DNA from: Myxococcales bacterium
GTDB taxonomy: Bacteria; Myxococcota_A; Polyangia; Nannocystales; Nannocystaceae
DNA: 64,000 bases
Assembly: GCA_020633295.1 (NCBI GenBank)
Contig: JACKDW010000006.1
Span: forward strand, 1 to 64,000
Reading direction: 5' to 3'
Position 1 is the first letter of the stretch, and every line of letters begins with the position of its first letter. Below, in pieces: positions 19,308-28,230 of the stretch. The position numbers were made by a program, and so were the translations under genes. Under the pieces are notes generated by a model. It saw nothing but the letters and a program-made list of their open reading frames with translations, ran no database searches and had not been told where the DNA came from.

Positions 19308-20432
19308 TCACGGCGCGTCGAGCAGCAGCGCACGCTGCCAGCGCATCAGCGACGCGCCGCCCGTCTCCGGATCGCGCGCGACACGATCCAGCGCGGACTT
19401 GCTCGCGACCAGCCACGGATCGAGCCCGAGTGACTCGGCCACCGCGTCGCGTCGGCGCTTGTAGTTCGCCAGCCGGCGCTGCTGTTCGCCGGACATGGGC
19501 GCGCCGCTGCGGGCGCGAAGACGACTCGGTCGCTCGTCGGGCGCGAGCGCGCAGGCGCCCTCGACAGCCTCGAGCATCGCGTCACGGCGGCGCGTCGGCA
19601 CGCGCTCGAAGGATGGCGAGCGCCCGGCGCCAACGGCCGCGGCCGCGGCGACCAGCAGCTCGTGCGAGACGATGAAGTACGGCGGCTTGTTGCAGCGCAC
19701 GGCCTCGTCCTCGCGCCAGCGCCACAGCGCGCGCAGCACCGCGAGCCCGAGGCGGTTGAGGCGGTTGCTGCCCTTCAGGCGCCACACCCGGTCGGGCTCG
19801 ACCTCGCGCGGCTGGGCGCAGTCCTCGACCAGCGCGGCGCACATCTCCGCGTGCCACGATAGGCGGCCGCGCGCCTCGAGCTCCGCGCGCAGCTGGGCGG
19901 CGAGCGCGTCGAGGTAGCGCGTGTCATCGCGCGCGTAGCGGATCATCCGCGAGTCGAGGGGCCTGCGCGCCCAATTCGCCTTGCGCGAGCCCTTGCCGAT
20001 CGCGACCCCGAGCCGCTCCGCGAGCAGCTCCTTGAGCCCGAGCCGCGCGGCCCCGAGCAGACGCGCCGCGAGCATCGTGTCGAACACGCGCGCGGGCACG
20101 AAGTCGAGGCTGCGCTGCAGCAGGCGAAGATCGAAGTCGGCGCCGTGCAGCAGCAGCTCGCGCGGGCGCAGCACCTCGAGCAGCGGCGTCAGCGCGGAGT
20201 CCTCGGCGAGCGCGGGCGCGAGCGGATCGACGAGCGCGTCGACGGGCGCCACGCCCTCGCCCCGCAGGCTGACCTGCACAAGGCACAGCTTCTCCGGGTA
20301 GGCGTGGAGGCTGTCGGCCTCGGTGTCGAGCGCGACGCGGGCCCGCGACGAGACGCGGGCGACCAGCTCGCGCAGCGCCGCCGGCGTCTCGACCAAGGTC
20401 AACGGGGGCGCGTTCTCAGGCTCGGCGTTCAC
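19308..20432 (-). CDS. rnd: Ribonuclease D
   Basis: 374 aa from the GTG at 20432, which avoids overlap with the upstream gene. The 3'-5' exonuclease DEDDy motifs are present: ALDTEAD (motif I), LLHGADFDLRLLQ (motif II) and YARDDTRYLDAL (motif III with Tyr). LGVAIGKGSRKANWARRPL between them is typical of RNase D. An HRDC domain (about 200-280) and a second helical domain follow, as in E. coli Rnd, which trims tRNA 3' ends. The gene is 23 bp behind the glutaredoxin-like gene. Confidence 0.93.
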   Translation of the reverse strand: MNAEPENAPPLTLVETPAALRELVARVSSRARVALDTEADSLHAYPEKLCLVQVSLRGEGVAPVDALVDPLAPALAEDSALTPLLEVLRPRELLLHGADFDLRLLQRSLDFVPARVFDTMLAARLLGAARLGLKELLAERLGVAIGKGSRKANWARRPLDSRMIRYARDDTRYLDALAAQLRAELEARGRLSWHAEMCAALVEDCAQPREVEPDRVWRLKGSNRLNRLGLAVLRALWRWREDEAVRCNKPPYFIVSHELLVAAAAAVGAGRSPSFERVPTRRRDAMLEAVEGACALAPDERPSRLRARSGAPMSGEQQRRLANYKRRRDAVAESLGLDPWLVASKSALDRVARDPETGGASLMRWQRALLLDAP

Positions 20433-20455
20433 GGTGCGGGGGCGCGCGGCGGCGC

Positions 20456-21277
20456 TCAATGGTTGAGGTCCACCGCCGGTTCGAACCGCCACTGGGTGTC
20501 GAGATCCGGATCCTCGTCGGCGCGCGCGACGATCTCGCGCACGACCTCGGCGAGCTCCGACATGGGGCGCGGCACGCCCTCGTGGAACACGCGCTCGTTC
20601 TCGAGCCAGCAGTCGAGCCCGTCGACGGTCAGGATGTGCCCCTTGTGCAGGCGCTCGGTGACGTTCTCGATCGTGATCGAGTCGTCGAAGGTCTCGTGCA
20701 GCCCGCCGACGCGCCGGCCCTCGTCGCTGATCGTGTCGAGCTTGCGGGCCATGATCTTGGCGAGGTCGCCGAGCGCGCGCAGGCTCTCGAGATCACCGTC
20801 GCTGCCCCAGTGACGCCCGTCGATATAGATGTACGGGTACTGCATGTTGCCGGTCACGGACGCCAGCTGGTTGGCGGTCCGCGGCTCGAGCCGGAGATCG
20901 ACGATCCGATGCTCGATCTCCTCCTCCTGCAGGAGCGCGCACGCGCGCTGCGAGGCGGGATCATTGGGCGCGCCGAACACGACGACCCGGTACTCGTCGC
21001 CGCGCACGTTGCCCGCGGCCGGGGCCCAACCCCCGCCGCTCGCGGGCGCTGGTTCAGGCTCGCTGGCGCCCGCCTCATTGGGCGTGTTCGCGCGATCGCC
21101 GTGCTCGGTCGACGCGTCCGGGCGCTCCTCCGCCAGGTACGGCTCGACGGTCGCGCGAACGCGCTCGGGGACGCGCTCCAGGACGCCATCCGCGAGCTGG
21201 CGGCCACGCGCGCGAACGTCCTCGGGAAGGTGTTTCTCGGCGACCTCGCGGGCGCGGCGGATGAGCTCTTTGAGCAC
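20456..21277 (-). CDS. Glutaredoxin-like domain protein without the CxxC motif
   Basis: 273 aa. An N-terminal helical and acidic, Ala/Pro-rich region (1-90) precedes a thioredoxin-fold domain (about 95-165). That domain has the glutaredoxin pattern VVVFGAPNDPASQRAC, then EEEIEHRIVDLR, and the GNMQYPYIYIDG motif equivalent to the cis-Pro/Gly loop. The CPYC site is replaced by APND, so redox activity is doubtful. The C-terminal third has a conserved look (TERLHKGHILTVDGLDCWLENE) but no known family. It is divergent from the TPR membrane protein gene. A regulatory or GSH-binding adaptor role is a guess. Confidence 0.6.
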   Translation of the reverse strand: MLKELIRRAREVAEKHLPEDVRARGRQLADGVLERVPERVRATVEPYLAEERPDASTEHGDRANTPNEAGASEPEPAPASGGGWAPAAGNVRGDEYRVVVFGAPNDPASQRACALLQEEEIEHRIVDLRLEPRTANQLASVTGNMQYPYIYIDGRHWGSDGDLESLRALGDLAKIMARKLDTISDEGRRVGGLHETFDDSITIENVTERLHKGHILTVDGLDCWLENERVFHEGVPRPMSELAEVVREIVARADEDPDLDTQWRFEPAVDLNH

Positions 21278-21393
21278 GCGAACTCCTTATAAGCGACCGC
21301 GGTCAACCCGGGGTCACAACTCGCGCAAGCCTACCCCGCGGGGGCGTGGCCGCCAAGCCGGAGCGTGTGATATCAAGAGCATCGCCCTTCTCG

Positions 21394-22260
21394 ATGCGAC
21401 ATTTCTTACCCACGACTGTTTCTCTCGCCGTGTCGGTCGCCGTCGTCACCGCCGGGCTCGCGTCGCCGCGGCCCGTGCACGCGAGCGTGATCGCGGAGGA
21501 GCCCGATCCCGACGCGCTCTATGAAGAGGGGAAAGCCGCCTTCGAGGCCAAGGACTTCGAGACGGCCACCGATCGCTGGGAGCGCTCGTACCGGGCGTCC
21601 GGCGATCCGCTCGTCCTCTACAACATCGGCACGGCCTACAAGGCCTGGTACGGCAAGAGCGGCAAGCGCACGCACCTGGAGAAAGCCCAGGTCGCGCTGC
21701 AGGAGCTCGCGGGGGTGCTCGAAGAGGACCCCACGCTCGGCGATCCTGAGGAGATCGCGACGATGCTCGACGAGATCGAGAAGGAGCTCGGCGGCGGCGA
21801 GGAAGAGCCGGTCGAGCCGGACCCCGAGCCGGATCCCGAGCCCGAGGGGCCCGAGCCCGAGCCCGAGAAGCCCCCGAAGGACAAGGCGACCACGCTGCGC
21901 AACGCGGGCATCGGCACCATGGCTGCGGGCGGCGTGCTCATCGTCGGCGGCATCATCCTCGGCTCGGTGTTCGCGGCCAAGGGCACCGCGTTGACCCAGG
22001 ATCTCAACACGCTCTACGAGATGGACGCGCCCGACGCCCAGCTCGAGACCGTGCGCGCCGACGGCAAGACGGCCAACACGATCAGCGGGGTCGGCTTCGG
22101 CCTCGGGATCGTGCTCGGCGGCGCGGCGATCGCCGCCGGCGCGGCGCTGTTCGCCAAGAGCAAGAAGCTGCGCGCCGAGCAGGGTGACGGCGGCGATGAA
22201 GAGGCGCGCGTCCGCGTGCAGCCGACCCTCGGCGGCCTCGTGCTGTCCGGCCGGTTCTAG
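21394..22260 (+). CDS. Exported TPR protein with two C-terminal membrane helices
   Basis: 288 aa from the ATG at 21394. A signal peptide ending around HASVIAEE (about residue 32) is followed by a TPR pair (YEEGKAAFEAKDFETATD, YNIGTAYKAWYGKS). Next come a Glu/Pro tract (EPVEPDPEPDPEPEGPE, about 143-165), one transmembrane helix (about 180-203) and another (about 233-257). Proteins of this build are common in myxobacterial envelopes next to kinases or VWA proteins. No enzyme motif. An earlier GTG at 21346 is in frame but weaker as a start. Confidence 0.75.
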   Translation: MRHFLPTTVSLAVSVAVVTAGLASPRPVHASVIAEEPDPDALYEEGKAAFEAKDFETATDRWERSYRASGDPLVLYNIGTAYKAWYGKSGKRTHLEKAQVALQELAGVLEEDPTLGDPEEIATMLDEIEKELGGGEEEPVEPDPEPDPEPEGPEPEPEKPPKDKATTLRNAGIGTMAAGGVLIVGGIILGSVFAAKGTALTQDLNTLYEMDAPDAQLETVRADGKTANTISGVGFGLGIVLGGAAIAAGAALFAKSKKLRAEQGDGGDEEARVRVQPTLGGLVLSGRF

Positions 22261-22414
22261 CGGCCCGCTGAGTGTTCGCGCGCGCTGACGTCCGTCGCGA
22301 AACCGACCGACGCGCGCAGCCCGGGAGCCGCGTCGGGCGGCGGACGTGGAACCTCGCCCGCCGCCTGTTGTCTGACCGCCTGAACGCCGACACGGCGGAC
22401 TTGCGAGACAGAAC

Positions 22415-25087
22415 ATGCGCACCAAGGCCCTCGTATGGACCGGGGCCGTGCTGTCCGCGTGCGTCTGGGGCCCCGCGTGCGCCCCGACCCACGAGGACAC
22501 CTCGGCCCTGTTTGAGCACCCCGACCCGCAGGACGACGCCGCGGCCGAAGCCGCCGAGGCCGATCGAAGCCTGCTCTTTCAGCCAGACGGAGAGATCGCG
22601 CCCGCCGTGCCCAGCGGCGAGGGCCAGACCTGCACCCGCGGCCAGGCGCCGACGCAGGACCCCTACCCCGTCGACGCGGACGCGCCGCTCGAGCAGGGGC
22701 TGCTCCGGGTCAAGCGCGGCGATCAGTGGATGGGCCTCCCGCTGCAGGGCACGAGCTTCGACACCCGGGTGCTCGGCACGCTCGCCGAGACCACCGTCAC
22801 GCAGACCTTCAAGAACACCTACGACGTCCCGATCGAGGCCGTGTACGCGTTCCCGCTGCCGGAGGACGGCGCCGTCGACGACTACTGGTTCCACGTCGGC
22901 GCGCGGCACATCCACGGCGTCATGAAGAAGCGCGAGGAGGCGCGCAAGCTGTACGAGGACGCCAAGCAGCAGGGCAAGAGCGCCGCGCTGCTCGAGCAGG
23001 AGCGCCCCAACATCTTCACGCAGTCGGTCGCCAACATCGCGCCGGGGGAGACCGTCGAGGTCGAGATGCACCTCGTGCACCCGCTCCACCAAGAGGACGG
23101 GCGCTACGCGCTGAGCCTGCCCACGGTCGTCGGCCCGCGCTTCATCCCGGGCGCGCCGACCGGGACGCGCGCGGGCGGCGGGCGCCTCCTCGACACCGAC
23201 GCGGTCCCCGACGCCTCGCGGATCACCCCGCCCGTCATGCCCAAGGGACAGGTCACCTGCGCGCCGATCACGATCGCGGTGGGCATCGAGGCCGGCATGC
23301 CCGTGCACTCCGTCGCGTCCCAGTACCACCGCGTCGCGACCGCGCGCGCCGGCGATCGCCTGCACGTCGAGCTGGCCCGCGACGGCGAGCTGCCCAACCG
23401 CGACTTCGTGCTCTCCTGGTCGCTCGCCGGCGACGCGCCGCAGGCCGCGATGATCACCGAGACGCGCCCCTCGGCGCGCGGCGGCAAGGACGACGACGGC
23501 TACTTCACGCTGACGATCCAGCCGCCGAGGCTGCCGCCCCCGCCCGACAAGCTGCGCCCGCGCGAGCTGATCTTCGTCGTCGACAATTCCGGCTCGATGC
23601 ACGGCACGCCGATCAACACGGCCAAGGCGACCGTGCACAAGGCGCTCGACACCCTCGGCCCCAGCGACTCGTTCCAGATCATCCGCTTCTCCGAGAGCGC
23701 GTCGGCGCTCGGCGCCGGGCCGCTCGCCAGCACCCCCGACAACGTCGCGCGCGGCAAGCGGTACATCGACGACATGCACGGCACGGGCGGCACCCAGATG
23801 ATCGAGGGCATCAAGGCCGCGCTCGGCATGCCCAAGAACACGGAGATCAAGCGCGCCGACGAGAGCATGCGCGTCGTGCTGTTCTTGACCGACGGCTACA
23901 TCGGCAACGAGGTCCAGATCTTCTCGGAGATCGAGCAGCGGCTCGGCGAGACGCGGCTGTTCAGCCTCGGCGTCGGCAGCTCCGTCAACCGCTACCTGCT
24001 CGACGGCATGGCCGCCGTCGGGCGCGGCGCGGTCACCTACATGGGCCCGGGCGAGCAGCCCGACGCGATCGTCGATCGCTTCTACGAGCGCATCGCCCAT
24101 CCTGTGCTTACGGACATCTCGATCGACTGGGGCGAGGTCGAGATCCAGGAGGTCTACCCGCAGCGCGTCCCCGACCTGTTCAGCGGGCAGCCGGTCGTCG
24201 TCTACGGCCGCTTCAAGGGCGGCGCGCCCGAGGGCGCCGTCGCGCTCAACGGGCGCCTCGGCGGCGAGCGCGTGAGCATCCCGCTCGCGCTCGATCCCGC
24301 CGACACCGTCGAGGGCGACGGCGTGGCGTCGATGTGGGCGCGCAAGAAGATCGACGCGATCAATGGCTACCCCAGCAGCCTCGGTCACCGCGACGACGCG
24401 GAGGCGACCACGAAGCGCGAGCGCGCGATCGTCGACGTGGCGCTCGAGTACCGCGTGATGTCCGAGTTCACCTCCTTCGTCGCGGTCGACGAGCAGCGGA
24501 TCACGAACCCCGACGGGACCGTGAGGGTGGTGCAGCAGCCCGTCGACGTGCCCGTCGGCGTCGACCGGGACCACGCCGTGGGCGAGAGCTACGGCGTCGG
24601 CGGCCTCGGCCTCGTCGGCACCGGTCGCGGCGGCGGCGGCACGGGCTCGGGGACCATCGGGCTCGGCAACACCGGCTTCATCGGCAAGGGCGGCGGCGGC
24701 GGCACAGGCAGCGGCTACGGCCGCGGCAGCGGCGGCGGCTTCGGCGGCCGCGGCAAGCGGGTGCCGATGGTGCGCCAGGGCAAGGCCCAGGTGCAGGGCG
24801 CGCTCGACAAGGACATCATCCGCAGGATCGTCCGCGCGCACATCAACGAGGTCCGCAGCTGCTACAACGCCGAGCTCAGCAAGGACCCCAACGCCAAGGG
24901 GACCGTCACGATCGAGTGGACGATCGGGCCCGACGGCAAGGTGACCGCGACCGAGATCAAGACCGGCGTCGGCGCGCCCGAACTCGCCAAGTGCATCGAG
25001 CGATCGCTCAAGCGCTGGGCGTTCCCGAAGCCCGCGAACGGCGCCAGCGTCGTCGTCACCTACCCGTTCCTGCTGCAGCCGGGGTAG
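22415..25087 (+). CDS. VIT and VWA domain lipoprotein with AgmX/PglI C-terminal domain
   Basis: 890 aa. The signal peptide has a Cys near 22 (WGPACAP). A VIT domain (about 90-220; TETTVTQTFKNTYDVPIEAVY-like start and a DDYWFHVG region) is followed by a von Willebrand A domain (about 385-560) with an intact MIDAS start DNSGSMHG (about 389-396). A Gly-rich linker contains IGLGNTGFIGKGGGGG (about 742-757). The final 90 residues (QVQGALDKDIIRRIVRAHI, NEVRSCYNAELS, GKVTATEIK) form the TonB-like AgmX/PglI domain known from Myxococcus motility genes. It is probably an outer-membrane or periplasmic adhesion/assembly factor. Confidence 0.92.
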   Translation: MRTKALVWTGAVLSACVWGPACAPTHEDTSALFEHPDPQDDAAAEAAEADRSLLFQPDGEIAPAVPSGEGQTCTRGQAPTQDPYPVDADAPLEQGLLRVKRGDQWMGLPLQGTSFDTRVLGTLAETTVTQTFKNTYDVPIEAVYAFPLPEDGAVDDYWFHVGARHIHGVMKKREEARKLYEDAKQQGKSAALLEQERPNIFTQSVANIAPGETVEVEMHLVHPLHQEDGRYALSLPTVVGPRFIPGAPTGTRAGGGRLLDTDAVPDASRITPPVMPKGQVTCAPITIAVGIEAGMPVHSVASQYHRVATARAGDRLHVELARDGELPNRDFVLSWSLAGDAPQAAMITETRPSARGGKDDDGYFTLTIQPPRLPPPPDKLRPRELIFVVDNSGSMHGTPINTAKATVHKALDTLGPSDSFQIIRFSESASALGAGPLASTPDNVARGKRYIDDMHGTGGTQMIEGIKAALGMPKNTEIKRADESMRVVLFLTDGYIGNEVQIFSEIEQRLGETRLFSLGVGSSVNRYLLDGMAAVGRGAVTYMGPGEQPDAIVDRFYERIAHPVLTDISIDWGEVEIQEVYPQRVPDLFSGQPVVVYGRFKGGAPEGAVALNGRLGGERVSIPLALDPADTVEGDGVASMWARKKIDAINGYPSSLGHRDDAEATTKRERAIVDVALEYRVMSEFTSFVAVDEQRITNPDGTVRVVQQPVDVPVGVDRDHAVGESYGVGGLGLVGTGRGGGGTGSGTIGLGNTGFIGKGGGGGTGSGYGRGSGGGFGGRGKRVPMVRQGKAQVQGALDKDIIRRIVRAHINEVRSCYNAELSKDPNAKGTVTIEWTIGPDGKVTATEIKTGVGAPELAKCIERSLKRWAFPKPANGASVVVTYPFLLQPG

Positions 25088-25110
25088 CCAGCTCCAACGC
25101 GCCGCGCGCT

Positions 25111-25140
25111 GATCAGCATGTCCCGGCGGACATGGTGATC
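25111..25140. repeat. 30-bp near-perfect palindrome between convergent genes
   Basis: GATCA-G-CATGTCC-CGGC-GGACATG-G-TGATC. Only the single bases between the two arm pairs do not match. It lies 23 bp after the VWA gene and 96 bp before the end of the opposing gene, and is the best copy of a motif seen several times in this window. It could serve as a bidirectional terminator or as a protein-binding site. Confidence 0.75.
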
Positions 25141-25235
25141 GGCGGGCGGACGCGCCCGGGTCCGCGCGCGCAGGCCGTCCGCGCCCGACGACCTCGAGGT
25201 CCGCGCGGTCGCGGAGACGTCCGCGCCCCGCGACG

Positions 25236-25652
25236 TCAGCGCGCGACGCTCGGCGGCAACAACCCCGCGCGCTCGAGCGCCGCCTCGACCAGGGCCTGCA
25301 GCTCGTCGACCGTCGTCGCCGCGTTGAATTCGCCGGCCCCGACGAGCCGACGCAGTCCGCCGCGCGCGTCGGCGGAGCGCTCGTAGAGCGCGGGCAAGGG
25401 GTCGTCCGCGCGATCCGGGTGGCGCCTGCGAAAACCCGATCGCAACGCGAAGTCGACGTCGAGCCCGCCCGCGCGCAGCCCCTTGACGTAGCGGCTCCAC
25501 GCCCGCTTCATCCCCAGCGCGCCGTACGTGACCTTGCAGAGGTTGCAGACGTAGGTGTCGGGACGCACGGTTCGATGCGCGATCTCGGCGAGCACGCTGG
25601 CGAGGCTCAGATCCGCGTCGTACACGAACAGGATTCCGCGCGCCTTCGCCAT
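25236..25652 (-). CDS. Conserved protein with CNLC motif, unknown function
   Basis: 138 aa from the ATG at 25652, which has a TACACT box 9 nt upstream. It starts ILFVYDADLSLASVLAEIAH, then has DTYVCNLCKVTYGALGMKRAW (about 32-52) and LPALYERS. The FVYDADS / YxCNLCxxTYG pattern is shared with small uncharacterised proteins of many bacteria. The paired cysteines could bind a metal or be redox active. It is convergent with the VWA gene and divergent from the dehydrogenase gene. Confidence 0.7.
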   Translation of the reverse strand: MAKARGILFVYDADLSLASVLAEIAHRTVRPDTYVCNLCKVTYGALGMKRAWSRYVKGLRAGGLDVDFALRSGFRRRHPDRADDPLPALYERSADARGGLRRLVGAGEFNAATTVDELQALVEAALERAGLLPPSVAR

Positions 25653-25797
25653 TGCGCGCGCCAGTGTACCCCGCGTGCGTGCGAAAGCTAATAGCCGCCG
25701 CCGGCCGCCCTCTGCCATGCTTCCGCTCCCTGGTGGCAAGCTCCCGGGTAGCGAGCGGGGGACCACTACCCCGGATCACGGGACGAAAGACAGCGAG

Positions 25798-26955
25798 ATG
25801 GAGGAAGCCGTGAGCACGAGCGAGCGCGAGACGACGGGCGGGATCTTCGAGCAGCTGGCGGAGCGCGACCACGAGCAGCTGGTCTTCTGCTACGACGAGA
25901 TCACCGGCCTCAAGGCGATCATCGGCATCCACGACACGACCCTCGGGCCGGCGCTCGGCGGCTGCCGGATGTGGCGCTACGCCAGCGAGGCCGACGCCAT
26001 CCGCGACGTCCTCCGGCTCTCCCGCGGCATGACCTACAAGGCCGCGGCCGCCGGGCTCAACCTCGGCGGGGGCAAGGCCGTGATCATCGGCGACTCCAAG
26101 ACCGACAAGAGCGAGATGCTGTTTCGCAGCTACGGGCGCTTCGTCCAGGGCGTCGGCGGCCGCTACATCACCGCCGAGGACGTCGGGACGTCCGTGCGCG
26201 ACATGGAGTGGGTGCGCATGGAGACCGACTACGTAGTCGGCATCAGCCGGGCGCTCGGCGGCTCGGGCGACCCCAGCCCGGTGACCGCGTTCGGCACCTT
26301 CCAGGGCATCCGCGCCGCGCTGAAGTGGTCGACCGGCAACGACTCGCTGCACGGGCGCACCGTCGCGATCCAGGGCCTCGGCCACGTCGGCTACCACCTC
26401 GTCAAGCTCGTCACCGAGGCGGGCGCGCGGGCGGTCGTCGCCGACATCTTCGAGGACGCGATCCAGCGCGTCATCATCGACTTCGCCAACATGGTCGACG
26501 TGGTCCCGCCGGCGGAGATCCACGCGGCCGCGTGCGACGTTTTCGCCCCCTGCGCGCTCGGGGCCGTGATCAACGACGACACGATCCCGCAGCTCAAGTG
26601 CCAGATCGTCTGCGGCAGCGCCAACAACATCCTCGCCGACGAGGACAAGCACGCGCGCGCGCTCGAGCAGAAGGGCATCCTCTACGCGCCCGACTACGTG
26701 GTTAACGCGGGCGGGCTGATCAACGTCGCCAACGAGCTCGAGGGCTACAACCACGAGCGCGCGCTCCAGCAGGCCGGCGGCATCTACGACATCACCACGC
26801 AGATCTTCCAGATCGCGCGCACCGAGGAGACGACCACCGTGCAGGCGGCCAACGCCCTCGCCGAGCGCCGGATCACGGGCGCCGGCAAGCTGCGCGATCG
26901 CTTCGTCAGCCGCCGACCCGCGCGGATGATGCGGAACATGCGGACCGACATCTAG
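25798..26955 (+). CDS. Leucine/valine dehydrogenase (Glu/Leu/Phe/Val dehydrogenase family)
   Basis: 385 aa. NAD-dependent oxidative deamination of a branched-chain amino acid. The N-terminal domain has GGCRMW and MTYKAAAAGLNLGGGKAVI (about 77-95), with the two catalytic/substrate lysines. The dinucleotide-binding motif is AIQGLGHVGYHLV (about 185-197) and late motifs are CGSANNIL and YAPDYVVNAGGLINVANE. The absence of glutamate-dehydrogenase-specific inserts, and the overall length, point to leucine dehydrogenase. Similarity starts about 25 residues after the ATG at 25798, so this start gives a slightly long N-terminus. It would feed leucine breakdown, important for iso-branched fatty acids in myxobacteria. 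Confidence 0.93.
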   Translation: MEEAVSTSERETTGGIFEQLAERDHEQLVFCYDEITGLKAIIGIHDTTLGPALGGCRMWRYASEADAIRDVLRLSRGMTYKAAAAGLNLGGGKAVIIGDSKTDKSEMLFRSYGRFVQGVGGRYITAEDVGTSVRDMEWVRMETDYVVGISRALGGSGDPSPVTAFGTFQGIRAALKWSTGNDSLHGRTVAIQGLGHVGYHLVKLVTEAGARAVVADIFEDAIQRVIIDFANMVDVVPPAEIHAAACDVFAPCALGAVINDDTIPQLKCQIVCGSANNILADEDKHARALEQKGILYAPDYVVNAGGLINVANELEGYNHERALQQAGGIYDITTQIFQIARTEETTTVQAANALAERRITGAGKLRDRFVSRRPARMMRNMRTDI

Positions 26956-26999
26956 CCGCCGCTGCCGATCACGGCGACGCGCCGGCGCGCGACTCGGTG

Positions 27000-27005
27000 T
27001 ATCGT
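27000..27005 (+). promoter_or_regulatory. -10-like box of a probably leaderless gene
   Basis: TATCGT lies 6 nt before the ATG at 27012; no Shine-Dalgarno. Confidence 0.4.
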
Positions 27006-27011
27006 CCGTGC

Positions 27012-28172
27012 ATGCGCGCGCGCGCCCCGACCCCGCCCCGTACGCGCCTCGGCGCGACTCTCGTCCTCTCGCTCGCGTCGCTCGCGTCGCTCGCGTCGCT
27101 CGTGCCGCTCGCCTGCGGCGACAGCGGCGACGGCACCGCCACGGACGCGGCGACCGCCCCGAGCTCGACCGGCGAGAGCGAAGGCGCGACGACCGGCGCG
27201 ACGACCAGCGAAGCGACCAGCGACGGCGCGACGACCGGAGCGACCACCGACGGCGCGAGCTGCCCCGGACAGACGCCGGAGGCCGTCATGGGCTGCGTCG
27301 AGCAGCCCCGCTACGAGGAGGACCTCGGCTTCATCGCCGACATCCGCGTGCCGGGCTCCGCCCACTGGCAGGCGGTCCAGGATCTCTGCGCCGACCGGCT
27401 GAGCGAGCTCGGCTTTGACGTGACGCTCCACGACTACGGGCTCGGCGTCAACGTCATCGGCGTGCGCCCCGGCAGCGTCGCGGACGGACCGCGCGTGCTC
27501 GTGACCGCGCACTACGATCACATCCCGAACTGCAGCGGCGCCGACGACAACGCGACCGGCGTCGCCGGGATCCTCGAGATCGCGCGCGTGCTCGCCGACG
27601 TGCCCACGCCCAACACGCTCGTGGTCGCCTGCTGGGACCAGGAGGAGATCGGGCTCGTCGGCTCACGGGCCTACGCCGACGAGGCCGCGATGACGGGCGA
27701 GCCGATCGCCGCGGTGTTCAACTTCGACATGATCGGCGTCAAGAGCGACGAGCCGAACTCGCAGAACTTCCCCGCCGGCTTCGACCTGCTGTTCCCCGAC
27801 GACTTCGCGGTCCTCGAGGGCAACGAGTTCCGCGCCGACTTCGTCTTCTGGGTCTCGGACGACGGCATGGCCGCCGCGGGCGCGCAGTTCGAGGCGATGG
27901 CCGCGAGCATCGGGCTGCCGACCATCGGCGAGGCGCTGTCCGACGAGCTCAAGAGCCTGCCCGCGCTCTCGGATCTGCGCCGCAGCGACCACGCCGGCTT
28001 CTGGGATCAGGACATCCCGGCGATGTTCGTGACCGACTCGTCCAACTTCCGCTACCCGTCCTACCACTGCATGGACGGCAACGACGACGTGCTCGAGAAC
28101 CTCGACCACGAGTTCGCGACCCAGGTCGTGCGCGCGACCGCCGGGGCCGCGGCCGTCAGCCTCGGGCTCTGA
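27012..28172 (+). CDS. M28-family zinc peptidase lipoprotein
   Basis: 386 aa. A signal peptide with a lipobox-like LACG (about 35) and a Thr/Ala/Ser-rich linker (TTGATTSEATSDGATTG) precede the peptidase domain. Zinc ligands of the M28 aminopeptidase fold are visible: His in TAHYDHIP, bridging Asp in GADDNATG, Glu pair in WDQEEIGLVGS, Asp in FNFDMIG, and a late His in PSYHCMDGNDD. The SDHAGFWDQDIPAMFV segment is also typical. It is probably a surface-attached aminopeptidase for feeding on protein. Confidence 0.92.
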   Translation: MRARAPTPPRTRLGATLVLSLASLASLASLVPLACGDSGDGTATDAATAPSSTGESEGATTGATTSEATSDGATTGATTDGASCPGQTPEAVMGCVEQPRYEEDLGFIADIRVPGSAHWQAVQDLCADRLSELGFDVTLHDYGLGVNVIGVRPGSVADGPRVLVTAHYDHIPNCSGADDNATGVAGILEIARVLADVPTPNTLVVACWDQEEIGLVGSRAYADEAAMTGEPIAAVFNFDMIGVKSDEPNSQNFPAGFDLLFPDDFAVLEGNEFRADFVFWVSDDGMAAAGAQFEAMAASIGLPTIGEALSDELKSLPALSDLRRSDHAGFWDQDIPAMFVTDSSNFRYPSYHCMDGNDDVLENLDHEFATQVVRATAGAAAVSLGL

Positions 28173-28215
28173 CGCGCCGAGTCGATCGTGGCAGCGAGCG
28201 TGGAAGGCGAGCGCG

Positions 28216-28221
28216 AGGAGG
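28216..28221 (+). promoter_or_regulatory. Perfect Shine-Dalgarno sequence
   Basis: AGGAGG lies 9 nt before the GTG at 28231 and fixes that start. It stands out because most genes in this window lack such a site. Confidence 0.8.
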
Positions 28222-28230
28222 AGAGAGAAC

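Noticed and set aside
22082..24841. 919-codon minus-strand open frame
   Set aside because: Shadow of the VIT/VWA gene; reads as Asp/Ala/Arg/His repeats without motifs.
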